Shown here piece after piece: positions 1 through 10,220 of a DNA stretch of 64,000 bases. The position numbers and the translations under genes were made by a program. The stretch's first letter is position 1. Each line of letters starts with the position of its first letter. The stretch lies in assembly GCF_036409155.1 (NCBI RefSeq), contig NZ_JAZGLW010000001.1, forward strand, positions 868,001-932,000, written 5' to 3'. The stretch is from Mycobacterium sp. 050128. GTDB lineage: Bacteria > Actinomycetota > Actinomycetes > Mycobacteriales > Mycobacteriaceae. The notes below the pieces were generated by a model. The model did no database searches, was not told where the DNA came from, and worked only from the letters and a program-made list of their open reading frames with translations.

Positions 1-702
1 GGACCTGTGCTGCCTCCGCTGGCAGTGGGCGACAAGTACACGGCGGCAGCGCTGGCATCGACGCCAGCGCGGGATCCGCAGGCGGAGCGCTTCGACGCCA
101 TCGTGAGCGCGCTGGGCGACGACGACCCCGCCGACACCCCGGCGATGGCGGCGGTACGTAAGGCCTATCGAGCCAGCCGCACCACCAGCAAGACCTTCGG
201 GGCGATCAAACCTGCTGCTAACAGGGATAATTCGCTGGCCACACAGCTGAATATGGTTGCCGCCGCGGTACGCGCCGGCGTTCCGACCCGGGTCTACACG
301 GTTGCGCTGGGCGGCTTCGATACCCACGCCAACGAGCGCGATACCCAACAGCGTCTGTTGCAACGACTTGACGAGGCGGTGACCCCGTTCCTGCGGGACA
401 TGGCCGCGGATCGCCACGGCCGCAATGTGGTGCTGATGGCCTACTCGGAGTTCGGACGTCGCGTGGCGGCCAACGCGTCGCAGGGGACCGATCACGGCAC
501 CGCGGGCCCGGTCTTCATCGCGGGCGTGCCCGTCAAGGGAGGATTTTACGGCGAGGAGCCCAGCCTCACCGACCTCGACCACGGAGATCTCAAGTTCACC
601 ACAGACTTTCGCGATGTCTACCACGAGCTGCTCGCGAAGACGGTTGGGACGGACCCGACGCCGTCGGTGGGGTCGGGCCGCACCAGCTTGGGCTTCCTCT
701 AG
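1..702 (+). CDS. DUF1501 family protein, C-terminal part (5' end outside window)
   Basis: The reading frame is open from the first base of the window to a TAG at 700-702, so this is the last ~233 residues of a longer protein. The region with GGFDTHANERDTQQ, then YSEFGRR and later DHGTAGPVFIAG, is the typical C-terminal half of DUF1501 proteins, a family related to alkaline-phosphatase-like/sulfatase folds and usually exported through Tat. No catalytic function is established for the family. The N-terminal signal peptide cannot be seen. It ends convergent to ackA, with a palindromic repeat between them. Family assignment is firm; biochemical role is unknown. Confidence 0.85.
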   Translation, partial: GPVLPPLAVGDKYTAAALASTPARDPQAERFDAIVSALGDDDPADTPAMAAVRKAYRASRTTSKTFGAIKPAANRDNSLATQLNMVAAAVRAGVPTRVYTVALGGFDTHANERDTQQRLLQRLDEAVTPFLRDMAADRHGRNVVLMAYSEFGRRVAANASQGTDHGTAGPVFIAGVPVKGGFYGEEPSLTDLDHGDLKFTTDFRDVYHELLAKTVGTDPTPSVGSGRTSLGFL

Positions 703-711
703 CAGGCCAAC

Positions 712-796
712 GCGTCGAGTGCGCGTCCTGGGCGGGATTTCGGCGAGATTCCCGCCCGGAGTGCACACTCAACGCCGTGGGCGCACACTCGATGCG
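712..796. repeat. Palindromic intergenic repeat, copy A
   Basis: Between the convergent DUF1501 and ackA genes. Outer arms GCGTCGAGTGCGC (712-724) and GCGCACACTCGATGCG (781-796) are imperfect inverted copies, and an inner perfect 8-bp stem GGGCGGGA (730-737)/TCCCGCCC (750-757) sits inside. The right end (GCACACTC at 763-770, then CGCACACTCGATGCG) closely matches the right ends of the copies near 36.5 kb and 46.4 kb. It could act as a bidirectional terminator; that role is inferred. Confidence 0.6.
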
Positions 797-824
797 AAAG
801 GGACGCTGAGCGATGGGCGTCGAG

Positions 825-1976
825 CTAGCTCGCCAGCAGGTTCGCGCAATCGCGTGCGATCGCGAGTTCTTCGTTGGTCGGGACCACGAGCACGGCGATT
901 CGCGAATCATCGGCCGAAATCCGCCGTGCACCTTTGCCTGTGGACTGGTTGCGACTCTCGTCGAGAGCGATGCCCAACTCCTCCAGCCCGTGCACGGCAT
1001 CACGACGCACCAAAGCATCGTTCTCGCCGATGCCGGCGGTGAAAGTCAGCACGTCGGTGTGCCCCAGCACCGCCAGGTAGGCGCCGATGTACTTACGCAG
1101 CCGATGGATGAATACGTCGTATCCCAATTGTGCTGAACTGTCCCCTGATTCGATCATCGCGTGCAGCCGGCGGAAGTCGCGCTCGCCGGCCAGGCCCCAG
1201 ACGCCCGACCGGTTGTTGAGCATGGACTCGATCGCCTCCACATCCATGTTCGCGGTGCGCCACAGGTAACTGATGACGCCGGGGTCGATGTCGCCGCTGC
1301 GGGTACCCATCACCAGACCCTCCAACGGGGTCAGGCCCATCGACGTGTCGACCGGCCGGCCGCCGGCGATCGCCGAGGCCGAAGCGCCATTGCCCAGGTG
1401 CAGCACGATTTGGTTCAGGCTGTCCAGCGGCCTGCCCAGGAATGCGGCGGCCTGCTCGCTCACGTAGCGATGCGACGTGCCGTGAAATCCGTAGCGGCGT
1501 ATCCGGTATCGCTCGGCAAGCTCCCGATTCATCGCATACGTCGCCGCCGCGGCCGGTAGGCAGTGGAAGAAAGCCGTATCGAACACGGCGACATGCGCGA
1601 CGGCCGGCAACAACTTGCGTGCCACCTTGATGCCCTGCAGCGCGGGCGGATTGTGCAGCGGCGCAAGCTCCGACAGCTTCTCCAGCTCCGCGATCCGCAC
1701 GTCGTCGAGCAGCGTCGGGCGATAAAAATCGCTGCCGCCGTGCACGACCCGGTGTCCGACCGCCAACAGACCGCTCGACTTCAGGTCGATGCCATCCTCG
1801 GCCAACTGGTGAAACGCCAAACGCAACGCTTCCTCATGATCGGCGGCCCGCCCGGACGGCTCGCCGATCTCCCCGATGACGCCCCTCGCGCGGATCGCAC
1901 CCGAATCCGGCTCGAGCAGTTGGTATTTCAGTGACGAGGAACCCGAGTTGATCACCAATACGAGTTGATCAGCCAT
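825..1976 (-). CDS. ackA: Acetate kinase AckA
   Basis: Makes acetate and ATP from acetyl phosphate and ADP, the second step of the Pta-AckA overflow pathway in the cytosol. The 383-residue protein opens with the ASKHA phosphate-binding strand [14 protein letters not shown] and contains [22 protein letters not shown], the [12 protein letters not shown] segment and FTAGIGEN, all acetate kinase signatures. An in-frame upstream extension exists, but the ATG at 1974-1976 is chosen because it begins just before the conserved first strand and overlaps the end of pta by 8 bases (1969-1976), a coupling repeated at the pta start. Last gene of fgd1-pta-ackA. Confidence 0.97.
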   Translation of the reverse strand: MADQLVLVINSGSSSLKYQLLEPDSGAIRARGVIGEIGEPSGRAADHEEALRLAFHQLAEDGIDLKSSGLLAVGHRVVHGGSDFYRPTLLDDVRIAELEKLSELAPLHNPPALQGIKVARKLLPAVAHVAVFDTAFFHCLPAAAATYAMNRELAERYRIRRYGFHGTSHRYVSEQAAAFLGRPLDSLNQIVLHLGNGASASAIAGGRPVDTSMGLTPLEGLVMGTRSGDIDPGVISYLWRTANMDVEAIESMLNNRSGVWGLAGERDFRRLHAMIESGDSSAQLGYDVFIHRLRKYIGAYLAVLGHTDVLTFTAGIGENDALVRRDAVHGLEELGIALDESRNQSTGKGARRISADDSRIAVLVVPTNEELAIARDCANLLAS

Positions 1977-4056
1977 GCCCGACCCCCTGCGCCTGGATCG
2001 CGGTGATCGCAATGGTATTGACGATGTCTTCGACGAGTGCGCCGCGAGACAGGTCATTGACCGGCTTGCGTAACCCCTGCAGCACCGGACCGATCGCGAT
2101 GGCCCCGGCGCTGCGCTGCACCGCCTTATACGTGTTATTGCCGGTGTTGAGGTCGGGGAATATCAGCACGGTGGCGTGACCGGCCACCAGGGAGTCGCGC
2201 AGCTTGGTGGCGGCCACCGAGGGCTCGATCGCGGCGTCGTACTGGATCGGCCCTTCGACCAAAAGCTGCGGATCCCGTGCGCGCACCAATTCCGTTGCCT
2301 TCCTGACCTTGTCGACGTCGACTCCGGTTCCCGAATCACCGGTGGAGTAAGACAGCATCGCCACCTTCGGATCGATGCCGAACTGCGCGGCGGTGCGCGC
2401 CGAACTGATCGCGATGTCGGCGAGCTGTTCGGGCGTGGGGTCCGGGACGATCGCGCAGTCGCCGAAGGCCAGCACCCGATCGGGCATGCACATCAGGAAG
2501 ATGCTGGACACCGTCGAGACGTCGGGGACGGTCCTGATGATCTCGAGCGCCGGTCGAACCGTGTGTGCGGTGGTATGCGCGGCGCCGGACACCATGCCGT
2601 CGACCATGCCGTTGTGCACCAGCATGGTGCCGAAATACGAGACGTCGTGCATGATCTCGTGGGCCTGCTCGACGGTGATCCCCTTCGCCTTGCGTAGCTC
2701 GGCGTACTGCGCCGCGAACTGGTCGCACAGTTCTTCGTGGTACGGGTCGATGATCGTGGCGTCGTGCAGGTCGACTCCGAGTTCGGCTGAGCGCGAACGG
2801 ATTTGGGATTCGTCACCCAGGATCGTCAGGTCTGCGACACAGCGTTTCAGCACCCGGCCGGCGGCCTTGAGGATGCGGTCGTCGTTGCCTTCGGGAAGGA
2901 CGATGTGCTTTCGATCGGTCCGGGCCTGCTGCGTGAGCTGATGGGTGAACATTTGCGGGGTTGTCACGGTGGGGATCGGAATAGCCAGCTGTGCAATCAG
3001 ATCCGCGATATCGACGTGGCGCTCCATCAGCCCCACCGCGGTGTCGATCTTGCGGTGCGAGGTTGCCGTGACCCGGCCGCGGGCCAAGGCTGCCGCCCTG
3101 GCCGTTTCATAGGTCCCCAGCTCGTTCCCGATGATCGGCAGCCGCAGGCGCAGCCCGGCGACCAGTGCCGCAATGGACGGATGCAGTTGAAACCCGCCGT
3201 TGAGCACAATGCAGGACAGCGACGGAAACCCTTCGGCCGCATGGGCACTGGCGGCGGCCAATACGACGTCGGAACGGTCGCCGGGGGTGATCACCGCCAT
3301 GCCGTCGCGTAATCGCTCCAGCACATGGTCGGCGGTCATCCCCGCCACCAGTACGTCCATCACCTCGCGCCGAACCAGTTCGGCGTCACCGCTGATCAGC
3401 GTCCCGTGCACGGCCTGCCGTAACTCCTCGACCGTCGGCGCCGAGAGCAACGGATCTTCGGGCAGCACATAACTGGGTGGTTCGAACCGGTGCAGCGCTT
3501 CGGCAACGGCCCCCAATTCGGCCGGATCGCACCGGTTGGCGACGACCGCCGCGGTGTGGGCGCGCTGCGCGGCGAGCTCGGCCAGACACACCTCGACGAC
3601 CCCGGCGACCTGATCGGCGGTGCGGTCCTTGGCTCGCACCGCCAATAGCACCGGCGCACCGAGATTGACCGCGACGCGGGCATTGACCGACAGTTCGGCG
3701 GGACCGGCGATATCCGTGTAGTCGCTGCCGACGATCACCACCGCGTCGCATGCCTGCGCCATCGCGTGATACGCGTCGACGATGCCGGCGATCGCCGCGT
3801 CGGTATCGGCATGGATCTGCTGATAGGTGGCGCCCACGCATTCCTCGTAGGGCAGGCCCGCGTTGGCACGCGTCAGCAGCAGCTCCAGGATGTAGTCGCG
3901 ATCCTCGCCGAGCCGGGTGATTGGCCGGAACACACCGACTTTGGCGACCGTGGCCGTCAGTCGGTTGAGCAGCCCGAGCGCGATCGTCGACTTGCCGGTC
4001 TCGGGCTCGGGCGCCGCGATGTAGATCCCCGAAGCGGGTCGAGCGGTATCAGCCAA
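1969..4056 (-). CDS. pta: Phosphate acetyltransferase Pta (long form)
   Basis: Interconverts acetyl-CoA and acetyl phosphate. About 695 residues, the long type: an N-terminal P-loop domain ([14 protein letters not shown]) related to dethiobiotin synthetase, a central DRTGG-like domain, and a C-terminal PTA/PTB catalytic domain (from about [15 protein letters not shown] to the end) with [18 protein letters not shown] and [20 protein letters not shown]. The start is taken as TTG at 4054-4056, giving [16 protein letters not shown]; this overlaps the fgd1 stop by 8 bases, the same geometry as pta-ackA. A second in-frame TTG at 4075-4077 adds seven residues and cannot be excluded. Translation is probably coupled to fgd1. 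Confidence 0.95.
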   Translation of the reverse strand: MADTARPASGIYIAAPEPETGKSTIALGLLNRLTATVAKVGVFRPITRLGEDRDYILELLLTRANAGLPYEECVGATYQQIHADTDAAIAGIVDAYHAMAQACDAVVIVGSDYTDIAGPAELSVNARVAVNLGAPVLLAVRAKDRTADQVAGVVEVCLAELAAQRAHTAAVVANRCDPAELGAVAEALHRFEPPSYVLPEDPLLSAPTVEELRQAVHGTLISGDAELVRREVMDVLVAGMTADHVLERLRDGMAVITPGDRSDVVLAAASAHAAEGFPSLSCIVLNGGFQLHPSIAALVAGLRLRLPIIGNELGTYETARAAALARGRVTATSHRKIDTAVGLMERHVDIADLIAQLAIPIPTVTTPQMFTHQLTQQARTDRKHIVLPEGNDDRILKAAGRVLKRCVADLTILGDESQIRSRSAELGVDLHDATIIDPYHEELCDQFAAQYAELRKAKGITVEQAHEIMHDVSYFGTMLVHNGMVDGMVSGAAHTTAHTVRPALEIIRTVPDVSTVSSIFLMCMPDRVLAFGDCAIVPDPTPEQLADIAISSARTAAQFGIDPKVAMLSYSTGDSGTGVDVDKVRKATELVRARDPQLLVEGPIQYDAAIEPSVAATKLRDSLVAGHATVLIFPDLNTGNNTYKAVQRSAGAIAIGPVLQGLRKPVNDLSRGALVEDIVNTIAITAIQAQGVGHG

Positions 4057-5059
4057 GTCGCCGCAGCCTGGGCGCAAGGTCCTTTTCGAACAGCTCCAGG
4101 AACCGGCGCTGGTCGTGGCCGGGCGCGTGGAACACCAGGTGGTTGAGGCCCCAGTCGACGTAATCCTTGACCTTGGCGATCGCCTCGTCGGGATCCGACG
4201 CCACGATCCAGCGCTTGGTGATCTGCTCGATCGGCAGCGCGTCGGCGGCCTTCTCCATCTCGATCGGGTCGTCGATGGAGTGCTTCTGCTCGGCGGTCAG
4301 CGACAGCGGCGCCCAGAACCGGGTGTTCTCCCGGGCCAGTTCGGGGTCGGTGTCGTAGGAGATCTTGATCTCGATCATCCGGTCGATGTCGTCCGGGTTC
4401 TTGCCCGCCGCTTCGGCGCCCTCGCGCATCGCGGGGATCAGCTTGTCCTTGTAGAGCTCCTCGCCCTTGCCGGACGTGCAGATGAATCCGTCGCCGGCGC
4501 GCCCGGCGTACTTGGCCACCTGCGGTCCGCCCGCGGCGATGTAGATCGGGATGCCGCCCTCGGGCACGTCGTAGATCGAGGCGCCCTTGGTTTTGTAGAA
4601 CTCGCCCTCGAAATCGACGCGGTCGCCGAGCCACAGTTCGCGCATCAGTTTCACCGACTCGCGCAGCCGCGCGTAGCGCTCCTTGAACTCCGGCCACTCG
4701 CCCTCGTATCCGGTGGCGATCTCGTTGAGCGCCTCGCCGGTTCCGACGCCGAGGAAGATGCGGTTCGGGTACAGGCAACCCATCGTGGCGAAGGCCTGGG
4801 CGATGACGGCCGGGTTGTACCGGAAGGTCGGGGTGAGCACCGACGTGCCCAGCACCAGCCGCTCGGTGCGCTCGCCGACCGCGGTCATCCAGGCCAATGA
4901 GAACGGGGCGTGTCCACCCTTGTGCCGCCACGGCTGGAAGTGGTCACTGACGGTGGCGCTGTCCATACCGTGTGCTTCGGCGGCCACAGCCAGTTCGACG
5001 AGCTCGCGTGGTGCGAATTGTTCAGCAGACGCTTTGTATCCAAGTTTCAGTTCAGCCAC
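4049..5059 (-). CDS. fgd1: F420-dependent glucose-6-phosphate dehydrogenase
   Basis: Oxidises glucose 6-phosphate to 6-phosphogluconolactone and reduces coenzyme F420, the main F420H2 source in mycobacteria. At 336 residues it has the exact length of M. tuberculosis Fgd1 and keeps its active-site residues: Asp39-His40 (SDHFQPW), Trp44 and Glu109 ([10 protein letters not shown]). Luciferase-like TIM-barrel fold. The start is GTG (5057-5059) with AAAGAA upstream. It heads the overlapping fgd1-pta-ackA unit; only 29 bases separate it from the divergent MBL gene, so both promoters share that gap. Confidence 0.98.
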   Translation of the reverse strand: MAELKLGYKASAEQFAPRELVELAVAAEAHGMDSATVSDHFQPWRHKGGHAPFSLAWMTAVGERTERLVLGTSVLTPTFRYNPAVIAQAFATMGCLYPNRIFLGVGTGEALNEIATGYEGEWPEFKERYARLRESVKLMRELWLGDRVDFEGEFYKTKGASIYDVPEGGIPIYIAAGGPQVAKYAGRAGDGFICTSGKGEELYKDKLIPAMREGAEAAGKNPDDIDRMIEIKISYDTDPELARENTRFWAPLSLTAEQKHSIDDPIEMEKAADALPIEQITKRWIVASDPDEAIAKVKDYVDWGLNHLVFHAPGHDQRRFLELFEKDLAPRLRRLG

Positions 5060-5088
5060 AGGTTCTTTCTACTCCTAGACTCGCGGGC

Positions 5089-5841
5089 ATGGCACCAGCG
5101 CCAACACTTGTTCAAGTCACCGACACCGTGCACCTCGCCCAGGGCGAGGCCGTCAACTGGACGCTGGTCACCGACGACGACGGCGTGCTGCTGATCGACG
5201 CCGGCTATCCGGGTGACCGCGAGGCGGTGCTGGCCTCGCTCAAGGTGCTCGGTTACGGCGTCGCCGACGTACGCGCGATCCTGCTGACGCACGCCCACAT
5301 CGACCATCTGGGCTCGGCGATCTGGTTCGCCGGCGAGCACGGCATCCCCGTCTACTGCCACGCCGACGAAGTCGGCCACGCCAAGCGCGAGTACCTCGAA
5401 CAGGTCTCGGTGATCGATCTGGCGCTGCGCATCTGGCGGCCCCGCTGGGCGGTGTGGACCGCACATGTGGTGCGCAGCGGCGGCCTAATCCGCGACGGGA
5501 TTCCGACCACCCAGGCGCTGACGCCCGAAATCGCCGCGGCGCTGCCGGGCCACCCCAGACCCGTTTTCAGCCCCGGCCACACCGGAGGCCACTGCTCCTA
5601 CCTGGTCGACGGTGTGCTGGCCAGCGGCGACGCGCTGATCACCGGGCACCCGCTGATACGGCACGACGGACCACAACTGCTGCCGGCGATCTTCAGCTAC
5701 AGCCAAGAAGACTGCATCCGAACGCTTTCGGCGCTAGCCCTGTTGGAGACCGAGGTGCTGGCGCCGGGGCACGGTCCGCTGTGGCGCGGCCCGATCCGCG
5801 AAGCGACCAACGCGGCGCTGGAAAAAGCAGGTGCGCTGTGA
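5089..5841 (+). CDS. Metallo-beta-lactamase-fold hydrolase
   Basis: 250-residue MBL-fold protein. The metal motif HAHIDH occupies residues 68-73 ([13 protein letters not shown]); a later [12 protein letters not shown] and the SGDAL segment supply further ligands. Substrate is unknown; the family includes glyoxalase II-like and lactonase-like enzymes. An upstream extension of the frame would run through the fgd1 start region, so the ATG at 5089 is preferred. Corresponds in position to Rv0406c beside fgd1 in H37Rv. It overlaps the next gene by 4 bases (GTGA), suggesting co-translation. Confidence 0.9.
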   Translation: MAPAPTLVQVTDTVHLAQGEAVNWTLVTDDDGVLLIDAGYPGDREAVLASLKVLGYGVADVRAILLTHAHIDHLGSAIWFAGEHGIPVYCHADEVGHAKREYLEQVSVIDLALRIWRPRWAVWTAHVVRSGGLIRDGIPTTQALTPEIAAALPGHPRPVFSPGHTGGHCSYLVDGVLASGDALITGHPLIRHDGPQLLPAIFSYSQEDCIRTLSALALLETEVLAPGHGPLWRGPIREATNAALEKAGAL

Positions 5842-6173
5842 CGGTTGCCAAGTCGATCGCGTTGTTCGCGCTGGCGGCGCTGTTCGAGATCGGCGGCGCC
5901 TGGCTGGTCTGGCAGGGAGTGCGCGAGCACCGCGGCTGGATGTGGGTGGGCTGGGGCGTGATCGCGCTGGGCGCCTACGGCTTTGTCGCCACCCTGCAGC
6001 CCGACCCCAACTTCGGTCGTATCCTCGCCGCGTACGGTGGCATCTTCGTGGCCGGATCGCTGTTGTGGGGCATGGGTTTTGACGGGTTTCGACCAGATCG
6101 GTGGGATGTCACCGGCGCGGTGATCTGCCTGCTGGGCGTGGCCGTCATCATGTATGCGCCGCGAACTCGCTGA
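5838..6173 (+). CDS. YnfA/UPF0060 family small membrane protein
   Basis: 111 residues with about four hydrophobic helices. The segments [35 protein letters not shown] and [13 protein letters not shown] are characteristic of the UPF0060/YnfA family, small multidrug-resistance-like membrane proteins without settled substrate. The GTG start at 5838 shares GTGA with the stop of the MBL gene. Its 3' end overlaps the convergent monooxygenase gene by 26 bases. Confidence 0.88.
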   Translation: MTVAKSIALFALAALFEIGGAWLVWQGVREHRGWMWVGWGVIALGAYGFVATLQPDPNFGRILAAYGGIFVAGSLLWGMGFDGFRPDRWDVTGAVICLLGVAVIMYAPRTR

Positions 6174-7503
6174 GCCCCAAGTGATCTCGTAGCGTCTCGC
6201 CACTGTACTCGGTGCGAAACGCACCGCGCTCCTGCAGCAGCGGCACCACCCGGTCGACGAATTCGTCGAGGCCGTGCGGCGTCAGATGCGGGACCAGGAT
6301 GAACCCGTCGCAAGCGTCGGCCTGGATGTATTTGTCGATCTCGTCGGCGACCCGGGATGCGGTGCCGACGAATTGCTCGCGGCTGGTGACCGCGATGATC
6401 AGCTCACGGATCGACAGTTTCTCGGCCTGGGAGCGTTCGCGCCACACGCCGGCCACCTTGACGGGGTCGACGTGGCGGACCCGGCCCTGGGTGATGTCGC
6501 TGTCGACGACGGGATCGAATTCGGGCAGCGGCCCGTCCGGGTCGAAGTCGGAGAGCTCACGGCCCCACACCTGCTCGAGCATTGCGATCGCCGTGGCGCC
6601 GCTGACCTGTTGATAGCGGACGTGGCGCGCCTTGTCATGCGCCTCGGCGTCGCTGTCACCGAGAACGAAGGTCGCGGCCGGAAAAACCTTGGGCTGGTTG
6701 GGGTCTCGACCCCATGCTGCGGCTCTGCCCTTGACGTCGGCGTAGTAGCGCTGACCGTCCTCCAGGGAGCCGTGCAGGGTGAAAAACGCGTCGGCGTACC
6801 GGGAGCCGAACGCCCGGCCCTCGTCGGAGTCGCCGGCCTGCAGCAGGACCGGATGACCCTGCTTCCCGACCGGCAGCGTCGGGAAACCGCGAACGTCGAA
6901 GTCGGGGCCGTGATGCTCGACGGCGTGAATGCCGGAAGGGTCGACATACGTTCCGCTTTCGATATCGGCCCGCACCGCGTCGGCATCCCAGCTATCCCAG
7001 AATCGGCGTGCGACCGTCAGGAACTCCTCGGCCCGCCGGTACCGGTCGGCGTGCTTCAGGAAGCCGCCGCGGCGAAAGTTGGCGCCGGTGAAGGCGTCCG
7101 ACGAGGTGACGATGTTCCAGCCGGCGCGGCCCTCCGACAGGTGGTCGAGGGTAGCGAATTGCCTTGCCACCTCGAATGGTTCGTTGAAGGTCGTGTTTAT
7201 CGTACCGGTCAGTCCGATCCGGTCGGTGACACCGGCCAGCGCGGCCAGCACCGCGAAGGTGTCCGGGCGACCGACGACGTCGAGGTCGTAGATCCGGCCG
7301 CGGTGTTCACGCAGCCGCAGCCCTTCGGCCAGGAAGAAGAAGTCGAACAACCCACGCTCAGCGGTGCGGGCGAGGTGTACGAACGAGTCGAACTCGATTT
7401 GGCTGCCCGCGCCGGGATCGGTCCACACCGTGGCGTTGTTGACGCCCGGGAAATGGGCGGCCAGATGAATCGGCTTGCGGTGCTTACCGTTTCTTATATT
7501 CAT
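6148..7503 (-). CDS. NtaA/SnaA/DszA-family flavin-dependent monooxygenase (first)
   Basis: 451 residues of luciferase-like (LLM) TIM-barrel type. The N-terminal [20 protein letters not shown], the [12 protein letters not shown] segment and [25 protein letters not shown] are hallmarks of the NtaA/SnaA/DszA/SoxA group, FMNH2-dependent two-component monooxygenases acting on chelators, sulfones or other small organics. No flavin reductase is encoded nearby, so reduced flavin would come from elsewhere. Its ATG overlaps the preceding gene's TGA as ATGA (7500-7503). Last gene of a long minus-strand run starting at 11536. Substrate unknown. Confidence 0.9.
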   Translation of the reverse strand: MNIRNGKHRKPIHLAAHFPGVNNATVWTDPGAGSQIEFDSFVHLARTAERGLFDFFFLAEGLRLREHRGRIYDLDVVGRPDTFAVLAALAGVTDRIGLTGTINTTFNEPFEVARQFATLDHLSEGRAGWNIVTSSDAFTGANFRRGGFLKHADRYRRAEEFLTVARRFWDSWDADAVRADIESGTYVDPSGIHAVEHHGPDFDVRGFPTLPVGKQGHPVLLQAGDSDEGRAFGSRYADAFFTLHGSLEDGQRYYADVKGRAAAWGRDPNQPKVFPAATFVLGDSDAEAHDKARHVRYQQVSGATAIAMLEQVWGRELSDFDPDGPLPEFDPVVDSDITQGRVRHVDPVKVAGVWRERSQAEKLSIRELIIAVTSREQFVGTASRVADEIDKYIQADACDGFILVPHLTPHGLDEFVDRVVPLLQERGAFRTEYSGETLRDHLGLSEFAAHT

Positions 7504-8615
7504 TCCGTCAGACCCCAGCGTTTGGCGATCAGCTCGTGCGACCGCAGCCGGTCCTCGTGCCGGTGCGTCACCGAGGTGACCACGAGTTCGTCGGCGCCGG
7601 TGACCCGTTGCAGCGCCTCCAGCCGCTCCGCCACTTCATCGGGGTTACCGACAAATTGCGTTGCCACTCGGTCCTTTACGAGGTCAAATTGCTCGTCGGT
7701 AAGCGGTGGGCAGCTGCCGGGTTCGGGATAAGGCATGGCACCTACGCCGCTGCGTATCGAGTACACCCAATGGCCGTATTCGGCGGCCAGGTGCCAGGCG
7801 GTGTCGGAGTCGTCGGCCACTACGATGTCTGCCGACACCACCACGTAAGGCTTCGCCAACGCCGCCGACGGCACGAACGTGTCGCGGTAGGCCTCGATGG
7901 CCTCCAGCGCGGTGGCCGGCGTGATGTGATAGCTCGCGACGAACGGCAGCCCCCGGGCCCCGGCGACCCTCGCGCTCTGTCCCCGGGTGCTGCCGAAGAC
8001 CCACGGCCGCAATCCGCTTCGTTCGCCCGGCACGGCATGCACGTCGAACTTACCGACGTGGTAGGTGCCTTCGAGCAGGGCGAGAATGTCGTCAACCTGT
8101 TCGGCGAAGTCCGGGGATACGGCCTCTGGCTGCTGCAGGATCCCCATCGTGGCTTGCAGCTGTTCGAGGTCGAGCAGCCCGCGCAGGTCGAAGGGGGTCG
8201 GAACGACGACGCCGTCCACCTCGTGCCACACCCGCGGCGGACGGGGCTCCTTCGGCTTGGGCTGCTGGCCTTCCAAGCGGCGCTGCCCGGACCGGCCGAT
8301 ACCGAGATCGATGCGTCCGGGATAAAAGGCTTCCAGCATGCCGAAGCTTTCGACCACCGCGACGGCGGTGGTATAGCCCAGTTGCACTGCCGCGGCGCCA
8401 ACCCGAATCCTGTTGGTAGCAGCCGCGATTTGACCGATCAACACAGCGGGCGCCGCACTGGCGACACCGACGAAGTGATGTTCGGCCACCCAGTAGCGGC
8501 GAAAGCCCCAGTCTTCGGCGCGTTGGGCCAGTTCGATGGTGTTGCGCAGCGCCGTCGCCGCGTCGCTTCCGGCGCTGATCGGCGAGAGGTCGAGGATGGA
8601 CAGCGCAACGTTCAT
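7500..8615 (-). CDS. MsnO8-like LLM-class flavin-dependent oxidoreductase
   Basis: 371 residues. SILDLSPISAG at the N-terminus, GFRRYWVAEHHFVGVASAAP and VGAAAVQLGY match the luciferase-like group often called MsnO8 or 'alkanal monooxygenase-like'. The ATG at 8613-8615 is chosen because it overlaps the previous gene's stop as ATGA; an in-frame extension to 8810 lies inside that gene. The middle member of three consecutive LLM genes, of a different subfamily from its neighbours. Substrate unknown. Confidence 0.88.
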   Translation of the reverse strand: MNVALSILDLSPISAGSDAATALRNTIELAQRAEDWGFRRYWVAEHHFVGVASAAPAVLIGQIAAATNRIRVGAAAVQLGYTTAVAVVESFGMLEAFYPGRIDLGIGRSGQRRLEGQQPKPKEPRPPRVWHEVDGVVVPTPFDLRGLLDLEQLQATMGILQQPEAVSPDFAEQVDDILALLEGTYHVGKFDVHAVPGERSGLRPWVFGSTRGQSARVAGARGLPFVASYHITPATALEAIEAYRDTFVPSAALAKPYVVVSADIVVADDSDTAWHLAAEYGHWVYSIRSGVGAMPYPEPGSCPPLTDEQFDLVKDRVATQFVGNPDEVAERLEALQRVTGADELVVTSVTHRHEDRLRSHELIAKRWGLTE

Positions 8616-9718
8616 CGCCGGACCGCCGCGTATCGGTTGGGCGCGACCGGCAGGCCCAGCCGGGCCCGCAGCGTTTCGCCCTCTTGATAGGCCTCCCGGA
8701 AGCGGCCGGCACGCTGCAAAAACGGAACCACCTCGTCGACGATCACCGGCAGGTCGGTGGCGTTGACGGCGGGTCGCAACCGCGCGCCGTCGATGCCGAG
8801 GCGCTGCCAATCGAGCAACAGGTCCACCAATTCCGTTGGGCTGCCGGTGAAGTTAAGCGCATCGGAGCGGGGGTCGCCCGCACCCCCAAAGGACACCACC
8901 ACGTCGGCATAGACCTTCAGCCGCGCGCCGCCGGCGGTGGCCACCTCGTCCAGGATGGCGCGCAACGAAGCTTCGTCCTTCGGCGTGATGAACACGAGAT
9001 CACCACTGCTAGAGGCGAATTCGTAGACCGGTCCCTGGTGGGCCAGCACCGCCACGACCGGCTGGCCCTGTGGCGGGCGGGGTGTGATCGACGGTCCCTT
9101 GACCGAGAAGAACTTTCCACTGAAGTCGATGTAGTGCAGCTTGTCGATGTCGACATAACGGCCGGTCGACACGTCGCGGACCACCGCGTCGTCCTCCCAG
9201 CTGTCCCACAACCGGCGCACCACCTCGACGTAATCCCTGGCCTCTGGAAAAAGATCCGACAAGCCGTCCACGGGGACAGACCGGCGGCCGAACAGCGCCG
9301 CCTCGTGCGCAGTCGAGCTGACGCGAGGCTGCCAGCCGGCCCGGCCGTGCGAGACATAGTCAAGCGTGGCAATGGACTTGGAGATATGGAACGGTTCCGT
9401 ATGCGTCACCGTCGCGACCGGAATCAGCCCGATGTGCCGCGTCACCGGAGCGATCCGCGCCGCGACCAGCGCGGCGTCGCCGCGGCCCGCGAGCCGCTCC
9501 GCACGGATCCGCTCGCCGCGGCCGGGCTGTGGCATCAAGGTGTCGTCGACGGTGAGGAAGTCGAGCAGCCCGCGCTCGGCGGTGGCCGCAAGCCCGGCCC
9601 AGTATCGTCCGCTCAGCTGCGACGGCGTGTCGGGGTCGGCCGACAAAGTGGCCCGCCAGGCCTGCGGGTCCCAGCCGTATCCGTCCAGCGCGACGCCCAG
9701 ATGCAGCGGGCCGCTCAT
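8612..9718 (-). CDS. NtaA/SnaA/DszA-family flavin-dependent monooxygenase (second)
   Basis: 368 residues, LLM superfamily. ALDGYGWDPQAWR, RYWAGLAATAERGLLDFLTVDDTL and DYVSHGRAGWQPRVSSTAHEAALFGRR match the NtaA/SnaA/DszA pattern, though shorter than the first copy (451 residues). It begins at ATG 9716-9718, overlapping the GNAT gene stop as ATGA, and ends with the same overlap into the MsnO8-like gene. The unbroken overlaps argue for one translationally coupled unit in which three different monooxygenases act on related compounds; this is inference. Confidence 0.88.
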   Translation of the reverse strand: MSGPLHLGVALDGYGWDPQAWRATLSADPDTPSQLSGRYWAGLAATAERGLLDFLTVDDTLMPQPGRGERIRAERLAGRGDAALVAARIAPVTRHIGLIPVATVTHTEPFHISKSIATLDYVSHGRAGWQPRVSSTAHEAALFGRRSVPVDGLSDLFPEARDYVEVVRRLWDSWEDDAVVRDVSTGRYVDIDKLHYIDFSGKFFSVKGPSITPRPPQGQPVVAVLAHQGPVYEFASSSGDLVFITPKDEASLRAILDEVATAGGARLKVYADVVVSFGGAGDPRSDALNFTGSPTELVDLLLDWQRLGIDGARLRPAVNATDLPVIVDEVVPFLQRAGRFREAYQEGETLRARLGLPVAPNRYAAVRR

Positions 9719-10200
9719 GTCAGCCACTTCTGGAAAGCGATCGGGAAGACCGGGCCTTCGGACGGCAACGGCTCGTCCAACCGGATGTATCCGGTGGCCT
9801 GATACAGCTCCTCGGCCTCGGGCTGACGGTTGCCGGTCATCAGATAGACCCTGCGGTAGCCGCGCCCGGCGATCGCGGCTTCCAGCTCGGCCAGCAGCGC
9901 CATCGCGTAACCGCGGCGGCGATGCCCGCTGTCGGTCCAGATTCTCTTGAGCTCGGCCGTCTCGGCGTCGAAGCGACGAAATCCGCCGCCGGTCACCGGG
10001 CGGCCATCCAACAGGCCGATCAACATGCCCCCGTCCGGTGGCGCGAACTCGTCGGTGGGGTTGTCCTTGAGCCACGCCAACACCGTTGGTGGCGTGCTGT
10101 CGTAGCGCTGCGCGTACTCGACGGCCAGCTCGGCCAGCAGTGGCTGGGCCAACGCGTCGTCCAACGCGGCCGGCACAAACCGAAGCTGGGTCTTCGACAT
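9715..10200 (-). CDS. GNAT family N-acetyltransferase
   Basis: 161 residues with the GNAT acetyl-CoA loop SGHRRRGYAMALLAELE, preceded by the strand LKRIWT and followed by the FQKWLT end. Substrate unknown; genes like this next to catabolic monooxygenases often detoxify amine intermediates, but nothing here proves that. ATG 10198-10200 is preferred over GTG 10201-10203 because AGAGG lies 7 bases upstream. It overlaps the downstream monooxygenase as ATGA and follows the methyltransferase by about 20 bases. Confidence 0.85.
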   Translation of the reverse strand: MSKTQLRFVPAALDDALAQPLLAELAVEYAQRYDSTPPTVLAWLKDNPTDEFAPPDGGMLIGLLDGRPVTGGGFRRFDAETAELKRIWTDSGHRRRGYAMALLAELEAAIAGRGYRRVYLMTGNRQPEAEELYQATGYIRLDEPLPSEGPVFPIAFQKWLT

Positions 10201-10220
10201 CACCTCACCTCTAACGCCTA

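Noticed and set aside
1977..2057. Upstream extension of ackA
   Set aside because: The extra 27 residues are basic, unconserved and lie inside pta; the acetate kinase fold starts at [12 protein letters not shown].
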